A stretch of 64,000 nucleotides of DNA from an uncultured Oleispira sp. (GCA_913061415.1 CAJXUD010000014.1:23366-87365); one strand, 5' to 3'. Positions 1-9,096 are shown, numbered from the stretch's first letter. A program made the numbers and translations. Notes: a model not told the origin generated them from the sequence alone.

Positions 1-2
1 TC

Positions 3-644
3 AAGCAACTCGTTGATGATGGAGTCGTAATTGCCAACCACTCGGTCACTCATGCACATTTACCTACGATTCCTGAAGGCTTAACCTTAGCCCAATGGCT
101 AGACCAAGAAATATTGGCGACTCAAATTGAGTTAGAAAAGCGCCTTGGCAAGGTAGGCAATATGCTTGCTTACCCATACGGTGAATTTACCTTAGCCATG
201 ATTCCTTGGTTAGAAAAACATAACATGCTGGCATATGGACAGCAGTCTGGGCCTATTGGCGAAACGAGCCATCCTCAAGCGCTTTCTCGCTTCCCGGCGG
301 CTGGGGTTTATGCCGATGTTAAAAGCTTAAAAACAAAGCTATTAAGCCTAGCGCTTCCTATCGAAAAATCTCAATTGCATGACCCTATTGTTCTGCCTGA
401 AAATAACCCACCAGCCTTTAAGGTTGATTTATTAAAGGCTGATTATAACCCTGCCGGTATTCAATGTTTTGCAAGTTCGCAGGGGGCTATCGATACAAAA
501 GTTGAAAAGATTAATGCTGGTTATGTATTAACAACGCAAGCGCCTAAGGCTATGAATGGCGCACGCGGTCGCTATAACTGTACAGTAATGAGCAGTCAAA
601 AAGGTCGTTTCTACTGGTATTCCCAGCCTTGGCAGTTCTTTTAA
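3..644 (+). CDS. Polysaccharide deacetylase (NodB-like), 5' end cut by window
   Basis: The frame is open from the first bases of the window, so the start lies outside it; 213 codons are visible. The NodB-type deacetylase fold is recognised from the histidine motif NHSVTHAHL (visible residues 12-20, His13 and His17 as metal ligands) and the later AYPYGE motif (about residues 56-61). Family members remove N- or O-acyl groups from cell-surface or storage polysaccharides using a divalent metal. The C-terminal 110 residues do not match the core domain and may be a small accessory domain. The substrate cannot be told from sequence. A TTG at 114 could be mistaken for a start, but the His motif lies upstream of it, so that would be wrong. 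A hairpin terminator follows. Confidence 0.8.
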   Translation, partial: KQLVDDGVVIANHSVTHAHLPTIPEGLTLAQWLDQEILATQIELEKRLGKVGNMLAYPYGEFTLAMIPWLEKHNMLAYGQQSGPIGETSHPQALSRFPAAGVYADVKSLKTKLLSLALPIEKSQLHDPIVLPENNPPAFKVDLLKADYNPAGIQCFASSQGAIDTKVEKINAGYVLTTQAPKAMNGARGRYNCTVMSSQKGRFYWYSQPWQFF

Positions 645-692
645 TCTTTGCAGTTTGATCCTGTATTAACGATAGATCTTATTAACGATAGC

Positions 693-725
693 TCCTGTGC
701 ACGCTTAATACGCACAGGATTTTTC
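693..725 (+). terminator. Rho-independent terminator after the deacetylase gene
   Basis: An 8-bp perfect stem (TCCTGTGC / GCACAGGA) with an 11-base loop is followed by five T. It lies 49 bases past the deacetylase stop and overlaps the last codons of the convergent gene. Just before it, an 11-base direct repeat (ATTAACGATAG, twice, 16 bases apart) is visible. Confidence 0.7.
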
Positions 726-1436
726 AATATTTCTCAGTTCAATTTCACGCGTTTTATAATCAGGCAGCTTTTCAGCCATTAAGCGATAGAAGTTAGCACT
801 ATGATCAAAATAGTGACTGTGACAAAGTTCGTGAACCACCACCATTTCTATAATGCTCGGACTCAGTTCGAGTAACTTCAAACTTAAATTGATATTTCCC
901 TTACTCGACAAAGACCCCCAGCGGCTACGCATCTTTTTTACTCTGAGTACCGGCCGAGCAATAAGTGCTCCTTGAGAAAAGTGAGGCCACCATTTATCGA
1001 TCAGCTGCTCAAAGACTTCTTTCGCTTGTGTACGCTGCCAAGCTTCAACTTTTGCTAATAAATTTTGCTCAGTCCACGACTGCGGGTAATAACAAGTATC
1101 TTCTATCAAAACAGGCTGCTTACTTTTTTGTGTACTTTGCTGAAAGCGATAATACTTGCCCAAATACTGCATTTTTTCTTTCTGAGACTGCTCGACCTTA
1201 TTAAAATGAGTTAAACGGTTTTCTAGCCAAGCCGTATGTTGTGACAAAAAAGCTAACAGCTCATTTTGAGGACAGCGCAGCGGTACTTTTACTTCAACCT
1301 CACCCTTTGCATTAATGCCCAAGCGCAACGATTTCCGCTTCATAGCATGAATAGTTACCACGACTTCACGACCTTGTAACTCAATGGACGTTTGATGAAT
1401 GGATTTATGCCTGACCGATTGCCTCAACGGACTCAT
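705..1436 (-). CDS. YgjP/SprT-like zinc metallopeptidase-fold protein (DUF45)
   Basis: A 243-residue protein of the YgjP-like metal-dependent hydrolase family (DUF45/PF01863). The zinc motif HELCH is at residues 202-206, with a further conserved His at 212 in an H-x5-H-x3-F arrangement. The preceding MRSRWGSLSSKGNINL stretch is the other hallmark of the family. There is no signal peptide, so the protein is probably cytoplasmic. The family is poorly characterised; peptidase or nucleotide-processing roles have been suggested and I cannot choose between them. It starts at an ATG 50 bp from the divergent UPF0149 gene, so the two share a short promoter region. Confidence 0.85.
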   Translation of the reverse strand: MSPLRQSVRHKSIHQTSIELQGREVVVTIHAMKRKSLRLGINAKGEVEVKVPLRCPQNELLAFLSQHTAWLENRLTHFNKVEQSQKEKMQYLGKYYRFQQSTQKSKQPVLIEDTCYYPQSWTEQNLLAKVEAWQRTQAKEVFEQLIDKWWPHFSQGALIARPVLRVKKMRSRWGSLSSKGNINLSLKLLELSPSIIEMVVVHELCHSHYFDHSANFYRLMAEKLPDYKTREIELRNIEKSCAY

Positions 1437-1486
1437 GTTCTTTGTCTTTTCCTGTTATAATTAGACCAATTATTGGAGAGTATTGT

Positions 1487-2074
1487 ATGTCTGACTTGTT
1501 ATCGATCCCAGCTTTAGATGAAGATGAATTAGAACTTCTTGGCCAAATGCTTGAAGATGAGCTTGAACGCCAGGATTCATTTGATTTTTTTGAAGCGCAC
1601 GGTCTTCTTACCGCTATAAAAACTGGCCCTATAGATCTTGAGTGGTCTGAAATTTATGCCATTATTCTTCCTGAAAAAACAGCTTTTACTGATGAGCAGT
1701 TAGAACGTGTTCAACGCTTATTAAGAAAGTTAAGCTATGAAATTCAAGCGTGGTTGGATTATGGGGAAGACTTCCCTGTGCCTTGCGACTTAACGCTTCA
1801 AGTTGAAGACGATGATGAAGAAGGTTCTCCACTAGAAGCGTGGGCAGCGGGCTTCATGGCCGGCGTATTACAAAATGAGGAAGCCTGGTACGCTAAAAAC
1901 GAAGACCAGATGGCCGAATGGATTTTCCCAATTATGTATGCATCAGGCCTGTTTGCCGAAGAAGCCGAAATGGCTGACATTGATGAAGACGGTGATTTAT
2001 CAGATCAAATGTGTAACAACATTCCACCCGCCATCATTGAGATGTTCTTACATTTTCATGCCGCCAAGGGCTAA
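1487..2074 (+). CDS. UPF0149 (YgfB/YecA) family protein
   Basis: A 195-residue acidic protein. The N-terminal half (about residues 10-60, with DFFEAHGLLTAI) and the AWAAGFMAGV segment (about residues 117-126) are typical of the UPF0149 family. The start is the ATG at 1487, preceded by GGAGAG seven bases upstream; an in-frame TTG at 1442 has no comparable binding site. Function is not settled. In Pseudomonas, YgfB has been linked to gene regulation, and YecA members often carry a zinc-binding SEC-C tail, which is absent here. Confidence 0.85.
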   Translation: MSDLLSIPALDEDELELLGQMLEDELERQDSFDFFEAHGLLTAIKTGPIDLEWSEIYAIILPEKTAFTDEQLERVQRLLRKLSYEIQAWLDYGEDFPVPCDLTLQVEDDDEEGSPLEAWAAGFMAGVLQNEEAWYAKNEDQMAEWIFPIMYASGLFAEEAEMADIDEDGDLSDQMCNNIPPAIIEMFLHFHAAKG

Positions 2075-2125
2075 TCTCAGTTCTTAAACATAGACAAAGT
2101 GGCCTCGATACAGCGGCCACGCTCT

Positions 2126-3319
2126 CTAACAAGAACGATTTTCATCTAAAAATCCCAAATCATCGTCATTAAATTCGATTTCTCCAGCGTGTATGCAAAC
2201 TAGGCTAATATCATCATCTTGAGCATATTCACCTACCTGATGAGCCATAAATTGATAAAGTTCTTGGCGTATTACATCAATATTGCATTTGGAAAGCTGT
2301 AAAGCAGACTCAAAACGTGAGCGACCAAATAACTCACCTTCTTGATTGCAGGCTTCTAAAATACCGTCGGTATAGAGAATCACTTTATTGTCTGGCCGAA
2401 GATCAAATTCTGAGTAACTAGCATCAAACTCATTGTCTTCTAATATACCCAACGGCATATGTTGTGAGGGTATTCTCTGCTGTATTTTAAATTGATCATC
2501 CAATATTAAGCTGTCATGAAGGCCACCCGTCCATAACTTAATGTTATCTCCAGTAGCATTTAACTTACCAACCACCGCCGCACAAAACATATAATCGGGT
2601 AAAAATTTAACCAAAACCCGATTCATTTCTCGCGCCAGATCACCAACTGATAGCTGTTTATCCACGAAAGAATGAAATGATTGCGAGAGTGGTAAGCTAC
2701 CCAAAGCGGCAGGCAATCCATGCCCCGTAAAATCACCCAGCATAATATAAATTCCACCATCGAGTGCCTTTGCAACTAATAACACATCACCATTAAATTG
2801 GGATGCACTTGAAATATAAGTCTCGATGCTTTTACTATTTTGATAATTAATTTGAGTTGCATGGTCAAACACATGCTGAGCCATTTCTTGCTCTTGCAGC
2901 ATGTGAGAATGCAGATAGGTCAGTTCTGCGTGCTGTTTTTTTGCTTTCCTATGCAGTTCGATCGTTCGAATGTGAGCGGCAATTTTTGCATTAAACATAA
3001 TTTGATTAAAAGGCCTAACCAAATAATCATCACCAAACTCTAGGCAGCGCACTAACGCATCCTCATCCTGCAATGCAGTAATAAAAATAATTGGCACAAA
3101 ATCATCACCAACCACTACTTTAAGTTGCTTAGCCGCTGAATAACCGTCAGTACCAGGCATAACGACGTCCATAAAGATTACATCAGCGCCATGCTCACGA
3201 TAAGACTGCAGCGCTTCTTCTGCGCTACCACACGGTATAGGTTCATGATCATTTAAAGTAACTAAGTGTGATAACAGAATACGATTGGCTTCTAAGTCAT
3301 CAACAATCAAAATACGCAT
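2126..3319 (-). CDS. Response regulator with PP2C/SpoIIE serine phosphatase output domain
   Basis: 397 residues. Residues 1-120 are a receiver domain with acidic pair D7-D8 and phospho-acceptor Asp51 (IFMDVVMPG). The usual Lys before PF is Arg (LVRPF), a conservative change. A helical linker (about 125-165) leads to a PP2C-type SpoIIE domain (about 175-385) with metal-binding GDFTGHG and the C-terminal DDISLV motif. Such proteins (RsbU/HsbR type) dephosphorylate a STAS-domain anti-sigma antagonist. The STAS gene lies directly upstream, two bases away, so this is a partner-switching pair. The output (sigma factor, motility or c-di-GMP) is not visible here, and no anti-sigma kinase is encoded next to it. 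Confidence 0.9.
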   Translation of the reverse strand: MRILIVDDLEANRILLSHLVTLNDHEPIPCGSAEEALQSYREHGADVIFMDVVMPGTDGYSAAKQLKVVVGDDFVPIIFITALQDEDALVRCLEFGDDYLVRPFNQIMFNAKIAAHIRTIELHRKAKKQHAELTYLHSHMLQEQEMAQHVFDHATQINYQNSKSIETYISSASQFNGDVLLVAKALDGGIYIMLGDFTGHGLPAALGSLPLSQSFHSFVDKQLSVGDLAREMNRVLVKFLPDYMFCAAVVGKLNATGDNIKLWTGGLHDSLILDDQFKIQQRIPSQHMPLGILEDNEFDASYSEFDLRPDNKVILYTDGILEACNQEGELFGRSRFESALQLSKCNIDVIRQELYQFMAHQVGEYAQDDDISLVCIHAGEIEFNDDDLGFLDENRSC

Positions 3320-3321
3320 GG

Positions 3322-3630
3322 CTAGTTAACCTTAAAGAAGTTATCGAGTCTCGCGGCAAATAGCGCGTCACGAATATGAGGGCGGCAATGTTTTAACTCT
3401 ATATTGCCCGCATCCATATTCAACTCTTTCTTCAACGTTAGTAATAGACCCATTCCAGAGCTATCCATGTGTTCCGACTGTGATAAGTCGATGATGATAT
3501 TTTCTACAGGGTCATCATCGACAATAGAATAGGCATTGCGGAAGTCCTGCAAGATAGAAAAATCAAACCGCCCTACAATAGTAATCTCAAGCTGATTACC
3601 CTGTCGCATACTACTGACAACTGCCGTCAT
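3322..3630 (-). CDS. STAS-domain anti-sigma-factor antagonist
   Basis: A 102-residue single STAS domain. The phosphorylatable serine lies in HMDSSGMGLLL (Ser57 or Ser58), the classic SpoIIAA/RsbV/HsbA motif. When unphosphorylated, such proteins bind a kinase or anti-sigma factor. The PP2C response regulator starts two bases after its stop codon, so the antagonist and its probable phosphatase are co-transcribed. The 123-bp gap upstream separates it from the PstS-OmpA gene on the same strand; a 70-codon frame there overlaps that gene's 3' end and is not a convincing gene. Confidence 0.88.
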   Translation of the reverse strand: MTAVVSSMRQGNQLEITIVGRFDFSILQDFRNAYSIVDDDPVENIIIDLSQSEHMDSSGMGLLLTLKKELNMDAGNIELKHCRPHIRDALFAARLDNFFKVN

Positions 3631-3753
3631 ACCGATAACTCCTCACTATATGCATTAAGTGTAGATGTAATTTGACGGTTTTCATGTTGATCACGTTTAA
3701 ATGAATGGTTTTTCTCATTCAGCCATGGAGTGCTTCTTACCTTATTGGAAGCC

Positions 3754-5094
3754 TTATTCAGCCAGCCAAACTTCAACTCTGCGATTTTTATAGCGTCCCG
3801 AATCTCGATCGTTAGAAGCAACGGGCAATTGTTCTCCATAACCTAAAGAGTGCTTAGGGTAGATCCCTAGTTTAACAAGCGCTCGGCGAACGGCCATAGC
3901 CCTCAATTTCGATAATAATTGAGCTCGTTCCACCGATTTTTTTTGATCACCAAAACCAATTAATACCAGTTTTTTATCAGGGTGTGTTTCTATAAATTGA
4001 GCCAATCGGTCAATATCGCGCAATGCTCGATTATCAAGCTGAGCACTGCCCTGTTTAAAACGAAAATTAACCGTTAACCGATGCTGTGAAGGGGTTAGCT
4101 GTTTGAAGTCTTGAGGTAAATCAGAATAAGATTCTGGTATTATCGATTCTACAAACTGCGCAACAAATCCATTATCAGCCACAGTGCCTTGCCCTAAAAC
4201 CCCCTCTACAAATGTAATAAAATCGATAACATTTTCATTGCTCGGCTGATCATCCGTATAAAAATACAAACGCCTTGAAAGTGCATAATCTTCTGTCGCG
4301 ATATTCAATGTATTAGGGGTTAATGCCTTACTCAAGCCATCTGAAATAGAAATTAGCTTAGCCCGACGTACTGAAGGTAAGCCCACAAAGCCAATACCAT
4401 GAATATCATTACTGACCTCATCAGACAATTCGTCATTCGACTCGAAGCGCTTAGCATTTGGGCTTAATGAATACTCTTTACCCAATACCATTCGCTTAAA
4501 GCTATCCCACGTTCCTGAGCGATCATCACGGCTGTAGAGCTTAATGTCAGCAAAACGACCTCCTAACTGAGACCAGTTATTAATTTCGCCGGAGAATATC
4601 TGGCCCAACTGCTTAATACTTAATTGATTAATCGGATTATTAGGATTAATAATAATCGCTAGACCATCAATGCCAATAATATGCTCTGAGTGTTTATCGG
4701 TAAGGTCAGCAAAATCCGCTAGATCTTCGATTTCTTTGCGCTTTGCAGGGCGGGAAGCCGCCGCGATATCAGCGACTCCAGATTTTAGCCCTTGAAAACC
4801 AGTGCCCGAACCATGTGCCGCGATTTCAACCGTAACCTTCCCACCCTGGCCTTTCATCATAGCCTCTATTCGCGTTTCATTATTGCCAAGATCAATCACA
4901 ACAACATCGATTGCGCCTTTCGATAATAAATAATCTTTTACTAGCGCGGGGGCAAGGCGAGCACCAATGGTATTTGACCCATGAATAGTAAAAAGTGGCT
5001 CAGCGGAGGCCTTAGTAATAAACAATAAGCAGAATAATAAAAGCGAAAAAAATCGACAGGATAAAATAGAAGAGAATTGAGATTGGTTATGCAT
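3754..5094 (-). CDS. Periplasmic PstS-like substrate-binding protein fused to an OmpA domain
   Basis: 446 residues. A signal peptide (hydrophobic stretch to the ASA around residue 31) is followed by a phosphate-binding-protein-like domain (about 33-300), with GSNTIGARLAPAL near the start and GTGFQGLKSGVADIAAASRPAK and SRDDRSGTWDSFKRM further on. These match the PstS/PBP-like 2 pattern. Residues about 335-446 are an OmpA/MotB-type peptidoglycan-binding domain with the late NRRVEVWL signature. The fusion suggests a binding protein tethered to peptidoglycan rather than one serving an ABC importer. No pst transport genes are adjacent. It lies upstream of the STAS/PP2C pair on the same strand and could be their sensor; this is inference. 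Confidence 0.85.
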   Translation of the reverse strand: MHNQSQFSSILSCRFFSLLLFCLLFITKASAEPLFTIHGSNTIGARLAPALVKDYLLSKGAIDVVVIDLGNNETRIEAMMKGQGGKVTVEIAAHGSGTGFQGLKSGVADIAAASRPAKRKEIEDLADFADLTDKHSEHIIGIDGLAIIINPNNPINQLSIKQLGQIFSGEINNWSQLGGRFADIKLYSRDDRSGTWDSFKRMVLGKEYSLSPNAKRFESNDELSDEVSNDIHGIGFVGLPSVRRAKLISISDGLSKALTPNTLNIATEDYALSRRLYFYTDDQPSNENVIDFITFVEGVLGQGTVADNGFVAQFVESIIPESYSDLPQDFKQLTPSQHRLTVNFRFKQGSAQLDNRALRDIDRLAQFIETHPDKKLVLIGFGDQKKSVERAQLLSKLRAMAVRRALVKLGIYPKHSLGYGEQLPVASNDRDSGRYKNRRVEVWLAE

Positions 5095-5196
5095 ACAGTA
5101 GGCACCATCAAATAATTAGGATGGCGCACACTAAGAGATTTTTATTACCGTTGTATTACAAGTCGGTTAATTCTAGTCAAAAAATACGTTCACACA

Positions 5197-5853
5197 CTAA
5201 GGCGCATTCTTGATATTTGGGATTTGGGCATTCTGATATTTGTCTTTCTTCAACATATCAACCATATTGCTCATTGTGTTATACGGCGTATCAACCACGA
5301 CGCTGTTGGCTAGCCAGTTTGGCAAACTGCCCCCTGGATTAGCATGTACTTGATAGGTGATTAATACTTGCCCCTCTTCCTTAGGTTCAAATTTCCAAAA
5401 ACCCGTCATGTGAGGAATACGGACATAATCTTCGTGCTCTGGCACAAGATCGTTAACCATTGAGATATTCACAGTAATAACGAGCGTTTCAGGGTCTTGG
5501 CTCATGCTCGACATCATCACCGCATCACGATCACTAACCGGCCAAGGAGCACCGTTCAAAAAGTAAATCACCGCAGTAAGTGGGTCTACTTGTTCTAATA
5601 CTTCAAGCTTCTCACACTTATGCATCCACTTTGGCGCTGATGCACCGTCTAATAATAAAGACGCGACGGTAGTTAGCTTGTGCTTAACCAGCATTTCACC
5701 TTTAAATTCTTTTAAATCAGAGCCATCTATTTCACGAGTGAAGACTTTAAGATTGATGTCTTCTTCTTCTTTTTCTAACTCCCAGGCGGTCGTTTTAGCC
5801 TGAGCAGAAAAAGTAAATAATGTAGACAAAAGCAGGGTTATCAATAGACGCAT
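5197..5853 (-). CDS. Secreted START-domain (lipid-binding fold) protein
   Basis: 218 residues with a cleavable signal peptide (hydrophobic core to AQA at about 17-19). The mature protein is a START/SRPBCC fold, recognised from WELEKEEEDINLKVFTREIDGS, the APWPVSDRD segment and ITYQVHANPGGSLPNWLAN near the end. START domains form a hydrophobic pocket for lipids or steroids; a periplasmic location follows from the signal peptide. Proteins of this kind are common in gammaproteobacteria, but their ligand is generally unknown. No operon partner is evident, and the upstream 170 bp contain a short tandem repeat. Confidence 0.85.
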   Translation of the reverse strand: MRLLITLLLSTLFTFSAQAKTTAWELEKEEEDINLKVFTREIDGSDLKEFKGEMLVKHKLTTVASLLLDGASAPKWMHKCEKLEVLEQVDPLTAVIYFLNGAPWPVSDRDAVMMSSMSQDPETLVITVNISMVNDLVPEHEDYVRIPHMTGFWKFEPKEEGQVLITYQVHANPGGSLPNWLANSVVVDTPYNTMSNMVDMLKKDKYQNAQIPNIKNAP

Positions 5854-5957
5854 GAACTCTATTCCAAATAATTATTATTGTTGGGGAATATTACATTTTA
5901 TTCTTAGGGTTGGACAGGTGCTTTTTTGCCAACCCTGTGAGGGCAAATGACCTAAAG

Positions 5958-5983
5958 TAACGATCTAATGTGACGATCTAATG
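5958..5983. repeat. 13-bp tandem repeat, two clear copies
   Basis: The unit TAACGATCTAATG is followed by TGACGATCTAATG, with a third, diverged copy after it. It lies between the START-domain gene and bolA and is one of several short tandem repeats in this window. Confidence 0.75.
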
Positions 5984-6021
5984 TAACTGACCCAATACTA
6001 CGACTTGAATGAATGAGTAGC

Positions 6022-6345
6022 TTAATTGGCGCCCTGACAATCTGGTGAAGCATGACTTTTATGCCCTGCTTGTTCCCACTCTGCCTGAGTAAATACATGC
6101 AGTACCAATGCATGCACCTCACCGGCTAGCTCATCCGCTAATACCTTATAGATCATTTGGTGACGCGCGACCGGGCGCTTACCTTCAAAAAGGTCACTCA
6201 CAAGCGTTAAATTAAAATGAGAATTCGCGGCTGGCCCAGCATGCATGTGGCTTTCATTCAAAAGGATCAATTCTTGAGGAGCAAATTCTTGCTCAATTTT
6301 ACTGCGAATTATCTGGTCCATGGTCATACCTTGTGTGTTTGTCAT
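6022..6345 (-). CDS. bolA: BolA family protein
   Basis: 107 residues in the BolA/IbaG class-II KH-like fold. The landmarks are LNESHMHAGPAANSHFNLTLVS (residues about 29-50) and RPVARHQMIYKVLADEL (about 57-73), the BolA helix-turn-helix and conserved His region. BolA proteins partner with monothiol glutaredoxins in Fe-S handling and act as stress and morphology regulators. The His in the ARHQ region is the usual cluster ligand. It is a single gene, divergent from the coiled-coil gene downstream. The length is normal for the family. Confidence 0.88.
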   Translation of the reverse strand: MTNTQGMTMDQIIRSKIEQEFAPQELILLNESHMHAGPAANSHFNLTLVSDLFEGKRPVARHQMIYKVLADELAGEVHALVLHVFTQAEWEQAGHKSHASPDCQGAN

Positions 6346-6469
6346 ATCGTATTTCTCATAAATAGTACTGCCTCTTTATGATGGCTCAGATATACTAGCG
6401 CCATCATATTGCACGTCGAGTAAAACTCGGTATTGTATACGTAATCAATTAAAAAAACGGATCTGAATC

Positions 6470-7123
6470 ATGCAAACCCCAGAACTGACCAATACCCAAG
6501 CCCTTATTGACCGCTATTATACCGAAGAGAAAGCAAAAAAAGAGCAAGCCTTAACCCGCGCATCACTAGATATTCAATTAGATGCGAATGACTTAGCCAT
6601 GTTAAACATCATTGCCAAGCGTTTTGATAAAGCTCGTGATGAACTTGCCAAAGATATTTTAAGTAATGCACTTATCGACTTACTCACTCAGCTAGAGCCT
6701 GGCGAACGTAAACTCATCGCCCGCGACGCAGATGAAATGGGCAGCTCAATGGCCCGTGAAATTGCAGAAGAAAACGGTTTAAAAGAAATCGAACATAAGC
6801 CTAATGTTTGGACTGGCCACGAACGTAATATTGCCCGTGCAGAAAAAAAGCGTGCTAAAGAATTAGAAGAAGCGCGTAAAGCGGCTAAAAAAGCCCAAGC
6901 CAGTGCCGATTTTAGTGAAGAAGTTGCCGCCAGCAATGAGTCTACGCCACAGGAAGTGGCCCAGCAGCAGACTGCTGAAGAAGCGTCTACTATAGAAGCG
7001 CCTACTGCAGAAGCGCCTGCGCAAGAATCAAATTCACAAGAAAATGTGCAACAGATCACAGAATCTACCCCTGCTGAATCAGAAGCAGAAGCAGAAGCAG
7101 AAGATACGAGCGAAGTGGCCTAA
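6470..7123 (+). CDS. Unrecognised helical protein with acidic, alanine-rich tail
   Basis: 217 residues, not recognised. Residues 1-110 look like a compact helical domain with two amphipathic stretches. Residues about 115-145 are a lysine/glutamate/alanine-rich coiled coil, and residues about 146-217 are a low-complexity acidic tail (E, A, S, Q) ending in EAEAEAE, encoded by a run of GAAGCA hexamers. There is no signal peptide or membrane segment. It starts at the ATG at 6470, 124 bp from divergent bolA, and ends at a strong terminator, so it is monocistronic. The low complexity is consistent with a disordered scaffold or nucleic-acid-associated protein, but nothing specific can be assigned. 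Confidence 0.7.
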   Translation: MQTPELTNTQALIDRYYTEEKAKKEQALTRASLDIQLDANDLAMLNIIAKRFDKARDELAKDILSNALIDLLTQLEPGERKLIARDADEMGSSMAREIAEENGLKEIEHKPNVWTGHERNIARAEKKRAKELEEARKAAKKAQASADFSEEVAASNESTPQEVAQQQTAEEASTIEAPTAEAPAQESNSQENVQQITESTPAESEAEAEAEDTSEVA

Positions 7124-7142
7124 TAGCCCCGTTCATATCCGC

Positions 7143-7200
7143 GTTACCGTAAGCGGTAACCTTTATAAATAGGCCTATTTAATAGGCCTATTCTTTTTTT
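7143..7200 (+). terminator. Double hairpin terminator
   Basis: Two hairpins lie in series. GTTACCG/CGGTAAC (7143-7160) is followed by the perfect 10-bp stem AATAGGCCTA/TAGGCCTATT (7168-7192) and a run of seven T. The second is a strong rho-independent terminator for the upstream helical-protein gene. Confidence 0.85.
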
Positions 7201-7229
7201 ATTTTTAGCTTTACTGGAAAATTATTTTT

Positions 7230-8186
7230 ATGGCCATTAACTGGTTCCCTGGGCACATGAACAGAGCCCGCAATCAAATCGAAGAAGCAATGCCTGATAT
7301 CGACTTGATCGTTGAAGTTTTAGACTCTCGCCTACCTTATTCCAGTACCAACCCCCTTGTTGATGAATTGCGCGTTGGCAAACCTTGCATCAAGGTACTC
7401 AACAAAGCCGATCTTTCCGATCCTAAAATCACCAAATTATGGATTGAGCACTTCGAAAAGCAAGACAATACCCACGCATTGGCCCTCATAGCAGAAGATC
7501 ATAAGCAGAGCCAAAAGCTGATTCAACAGATTAAAAACATTGTCGGCCAAAGCGAAGATAAGAAAACCAATATCCGCGTGATGATAATGGGGATTCCCAA
7601 TGTGGGTAAATCAACGTTAATCAACTCATTAGCGGGCCGCTACATTGCCAATACCGGCGATGAGCCTGCGGTAACCAAACGCCAGCAAATGATCGACCTT
7701 AAGAACGGCGTTGTATTAAGCGATACCCCAGGAATCTTATGGCCTAAGTTCGAAAATTTTCATAGTGGCTACCGTCTAGCCACCAGCGGCGCGATTAAAA
7801 ATACCGCTATGGAATATGAAGACGTTGCGATGTATGCCTTAGAGTATCTTGCTACGGCCTACCCAGAAGCGCTAAAAGCTCGTTATAAGCTAGATGTATT
7901 GCCAACCTCCGGTGAAAGCCTGCTCGATATGGTAGCGCGTAAGCGTGGCTGTATTCGCAGTGGTGGCAAAGTCGATTTGCATAAAGCTGGGGAAATTGTA
8001 TTACATGAATTCCGCTCGAGTAAGATTGGAAAACTTAGTTTAGAAACCCCCGAAATGATGATCGCTGAAGAAATAAAAGCCGAAGAGCTACGTTTGGAAA
8101 AAGAAGCCGCCAAGGCTGAAAGAAAACGTTTAGCACTTAAAGGCAAACGTTTCCAAACTCCCAAGAAAGAAAGACCGCCTAAATAA
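7230..8186 (+). CDS. ylqF: Ribosome biogenesis GTPase YlqF/RbgA
   Basis: 318 residues, a circularly permuted GTPase. The family-defining WFPGHM is at residues 5-10, the G4 motif NKAD at 58-61, the P-loop GIPNVGKST at 121-129 and the G3 motif DTPG at 165-168. This G4-before-G1 order is diagnostic. RbgA/YlqF binds the late 50S subunit and helps its maturation. The C-terminal 60 residues are strongly basic and charged (KAERKRLALKGKRFQTPKKERPPK-like tail), probably contacting rRNA. It starts at the ATG after a run of A/T and stands alone between terminators. Confidence 0.93.
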   Translation: MAINWFPGHMNRARNQIEEAMPDIDLIVEVLDSRLPYSSTNPLVDELRVGKPCIKVLNKADLSDPKITKLWIEHFEKQDNTHALALIAEDHKQSQKLIQQIKNIVGQSEDKKTNIRVMIMGIPNVGKSTLINSLAGRYIANTGDEPAVTKRQQMIDLKNGVVLSDTPGILWPKFENFHSGYRLATSGAIKNTAMEYEDVAMYALEYLATAYPEALKARYKLDVLPTSGESLLDMVARKRGCIRSGGKVDLHKAGEIVLHEFRSSKIGKLSLETPEMMIAEEIKAEELRLEKEAAKAERKRLALKGKRFQTPKKERPPK

Positions 8187-8329
8187 GCTTACCGCTAGCC
8201 TAAGCGCTGAGTCAGCAAGGTTATTCTTTGCTGGCCAAGCGCTTTACAAGCCTTAGCAATAAATAGCTTCCTTTTATAAAAACTTCACTTCATAAAAACT
8301 TCCCTTTATAAAAAGAGGCATATCCTAGA

Positions 8330-9034
8330 TTGAAACTGAGCAAACGATTAAGCCAGATTGAAGCACTCATCGGTCACGACTATACCCACATTTGGGATAC
8401 CTGCTGTGACCACGGTTTTCTAGGCACTCACTTAATCGAACAACAGAGAGCAGCCCACGTTCATTTGGTCGATATTGTGCCGGAGCTAATTTCACCACTC
8501 GATGACAAACTCAAGGCACTGTTTTCTAATGCTCACGGCTCTAAGTGGCAAACCCACTGTTTAGATGTTTCAAAGCTTCCGCTGCAGCAATATGAAGGTA
8601 AGCATTTAGTCATCATTGCAGGTATCGGTGGCGATCTAATGATTCAGTGTCTCAAGAAGCTGCTAACTAATCATCCAACAGCCGAAATTGATTTCATACT
8701 CTGCCCTATCCGTCAGCTTTATAGCCTTAGACAACAGTTGATTGCATTCGATATGAGACTAAAACAAGAAGTCTTGCTGAAAGAGAATAATCAGTACTAC
8801 GAAATTTTGTATGTTAGCAGCCAAAAAGGTAGTCACCCAAAAGAGCCGCCATTAAGCTGTATTAATCCAGTAGGCCGTGAAATTTGGCAAGCAGAAAACG
8901 AAGAACAAACCAAGATAGTAGAAGAATACAGAGAGATCACACTGCAGCATTATAAAAGAATGCTGCGAGGTACTAATAACCCAGCCTTAAATGAAATCAT
9001 TCAAGCCTATCAAGCGACGAATGTCTGTAAATAG
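8330..9034 (+). CDS. TrmK-like SAM-dependent tRNA (adenine-N1) methyltransferase
   Basis: 234 residues of the COG2384/TrmK family. The SAM-binding region includes WDTCCDHGFLGTHLI (about residues 23-37), the acidic HLVDIVPEL (about 45-53) and the characteristic IAGIGGDLMI (about 92-101); ILCP (about 123-126) fits the adenine-methylase catalytic motif. TrmK in Gram-positives makes m1A22 in tRNA; whether this gammaproteobacterial relative has the same target is inferred. The start is TTG at 8330. No better start lies near it, so the N-terminus is somewhat uncertain. The region upstream holds a 16-bp degenerate tandem repeat. Confidence 0.85.
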   Translation: MKLSKRLSQIEALIGHDYTHIWDTCCDHGFLGTHLIEQQRAAHVHLVDIVPELISPLDDKLKALFSNAHGSKWQTHCLDVSKLPLQQYEGKHLVIIAGIGGDLMIQCLKKLLTNHPTAEIDFILCPIRQLYSLRQQLIAFDMRLKQEVLLKENNQYYEILYVSSQKGSHPKEPPLSCINPVGREIWQAENEEQTKIVEEYREITLQHYKRMLRGTNNPALNEIIQAYQATNVCK

Positions 9035-9096
9035 CAGCTGTAACTGGCAGCCGTAACTCGTACCGATCACCAGCACCTGCACAACTGATAACAGCA

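Noticed and set aside
3627..3839. 70-codon ORF between the STAS and PstS-OmpA genes
   Set aside because: It overlaps the PstS-OmpA 3' end and has no family or good ribosome site.
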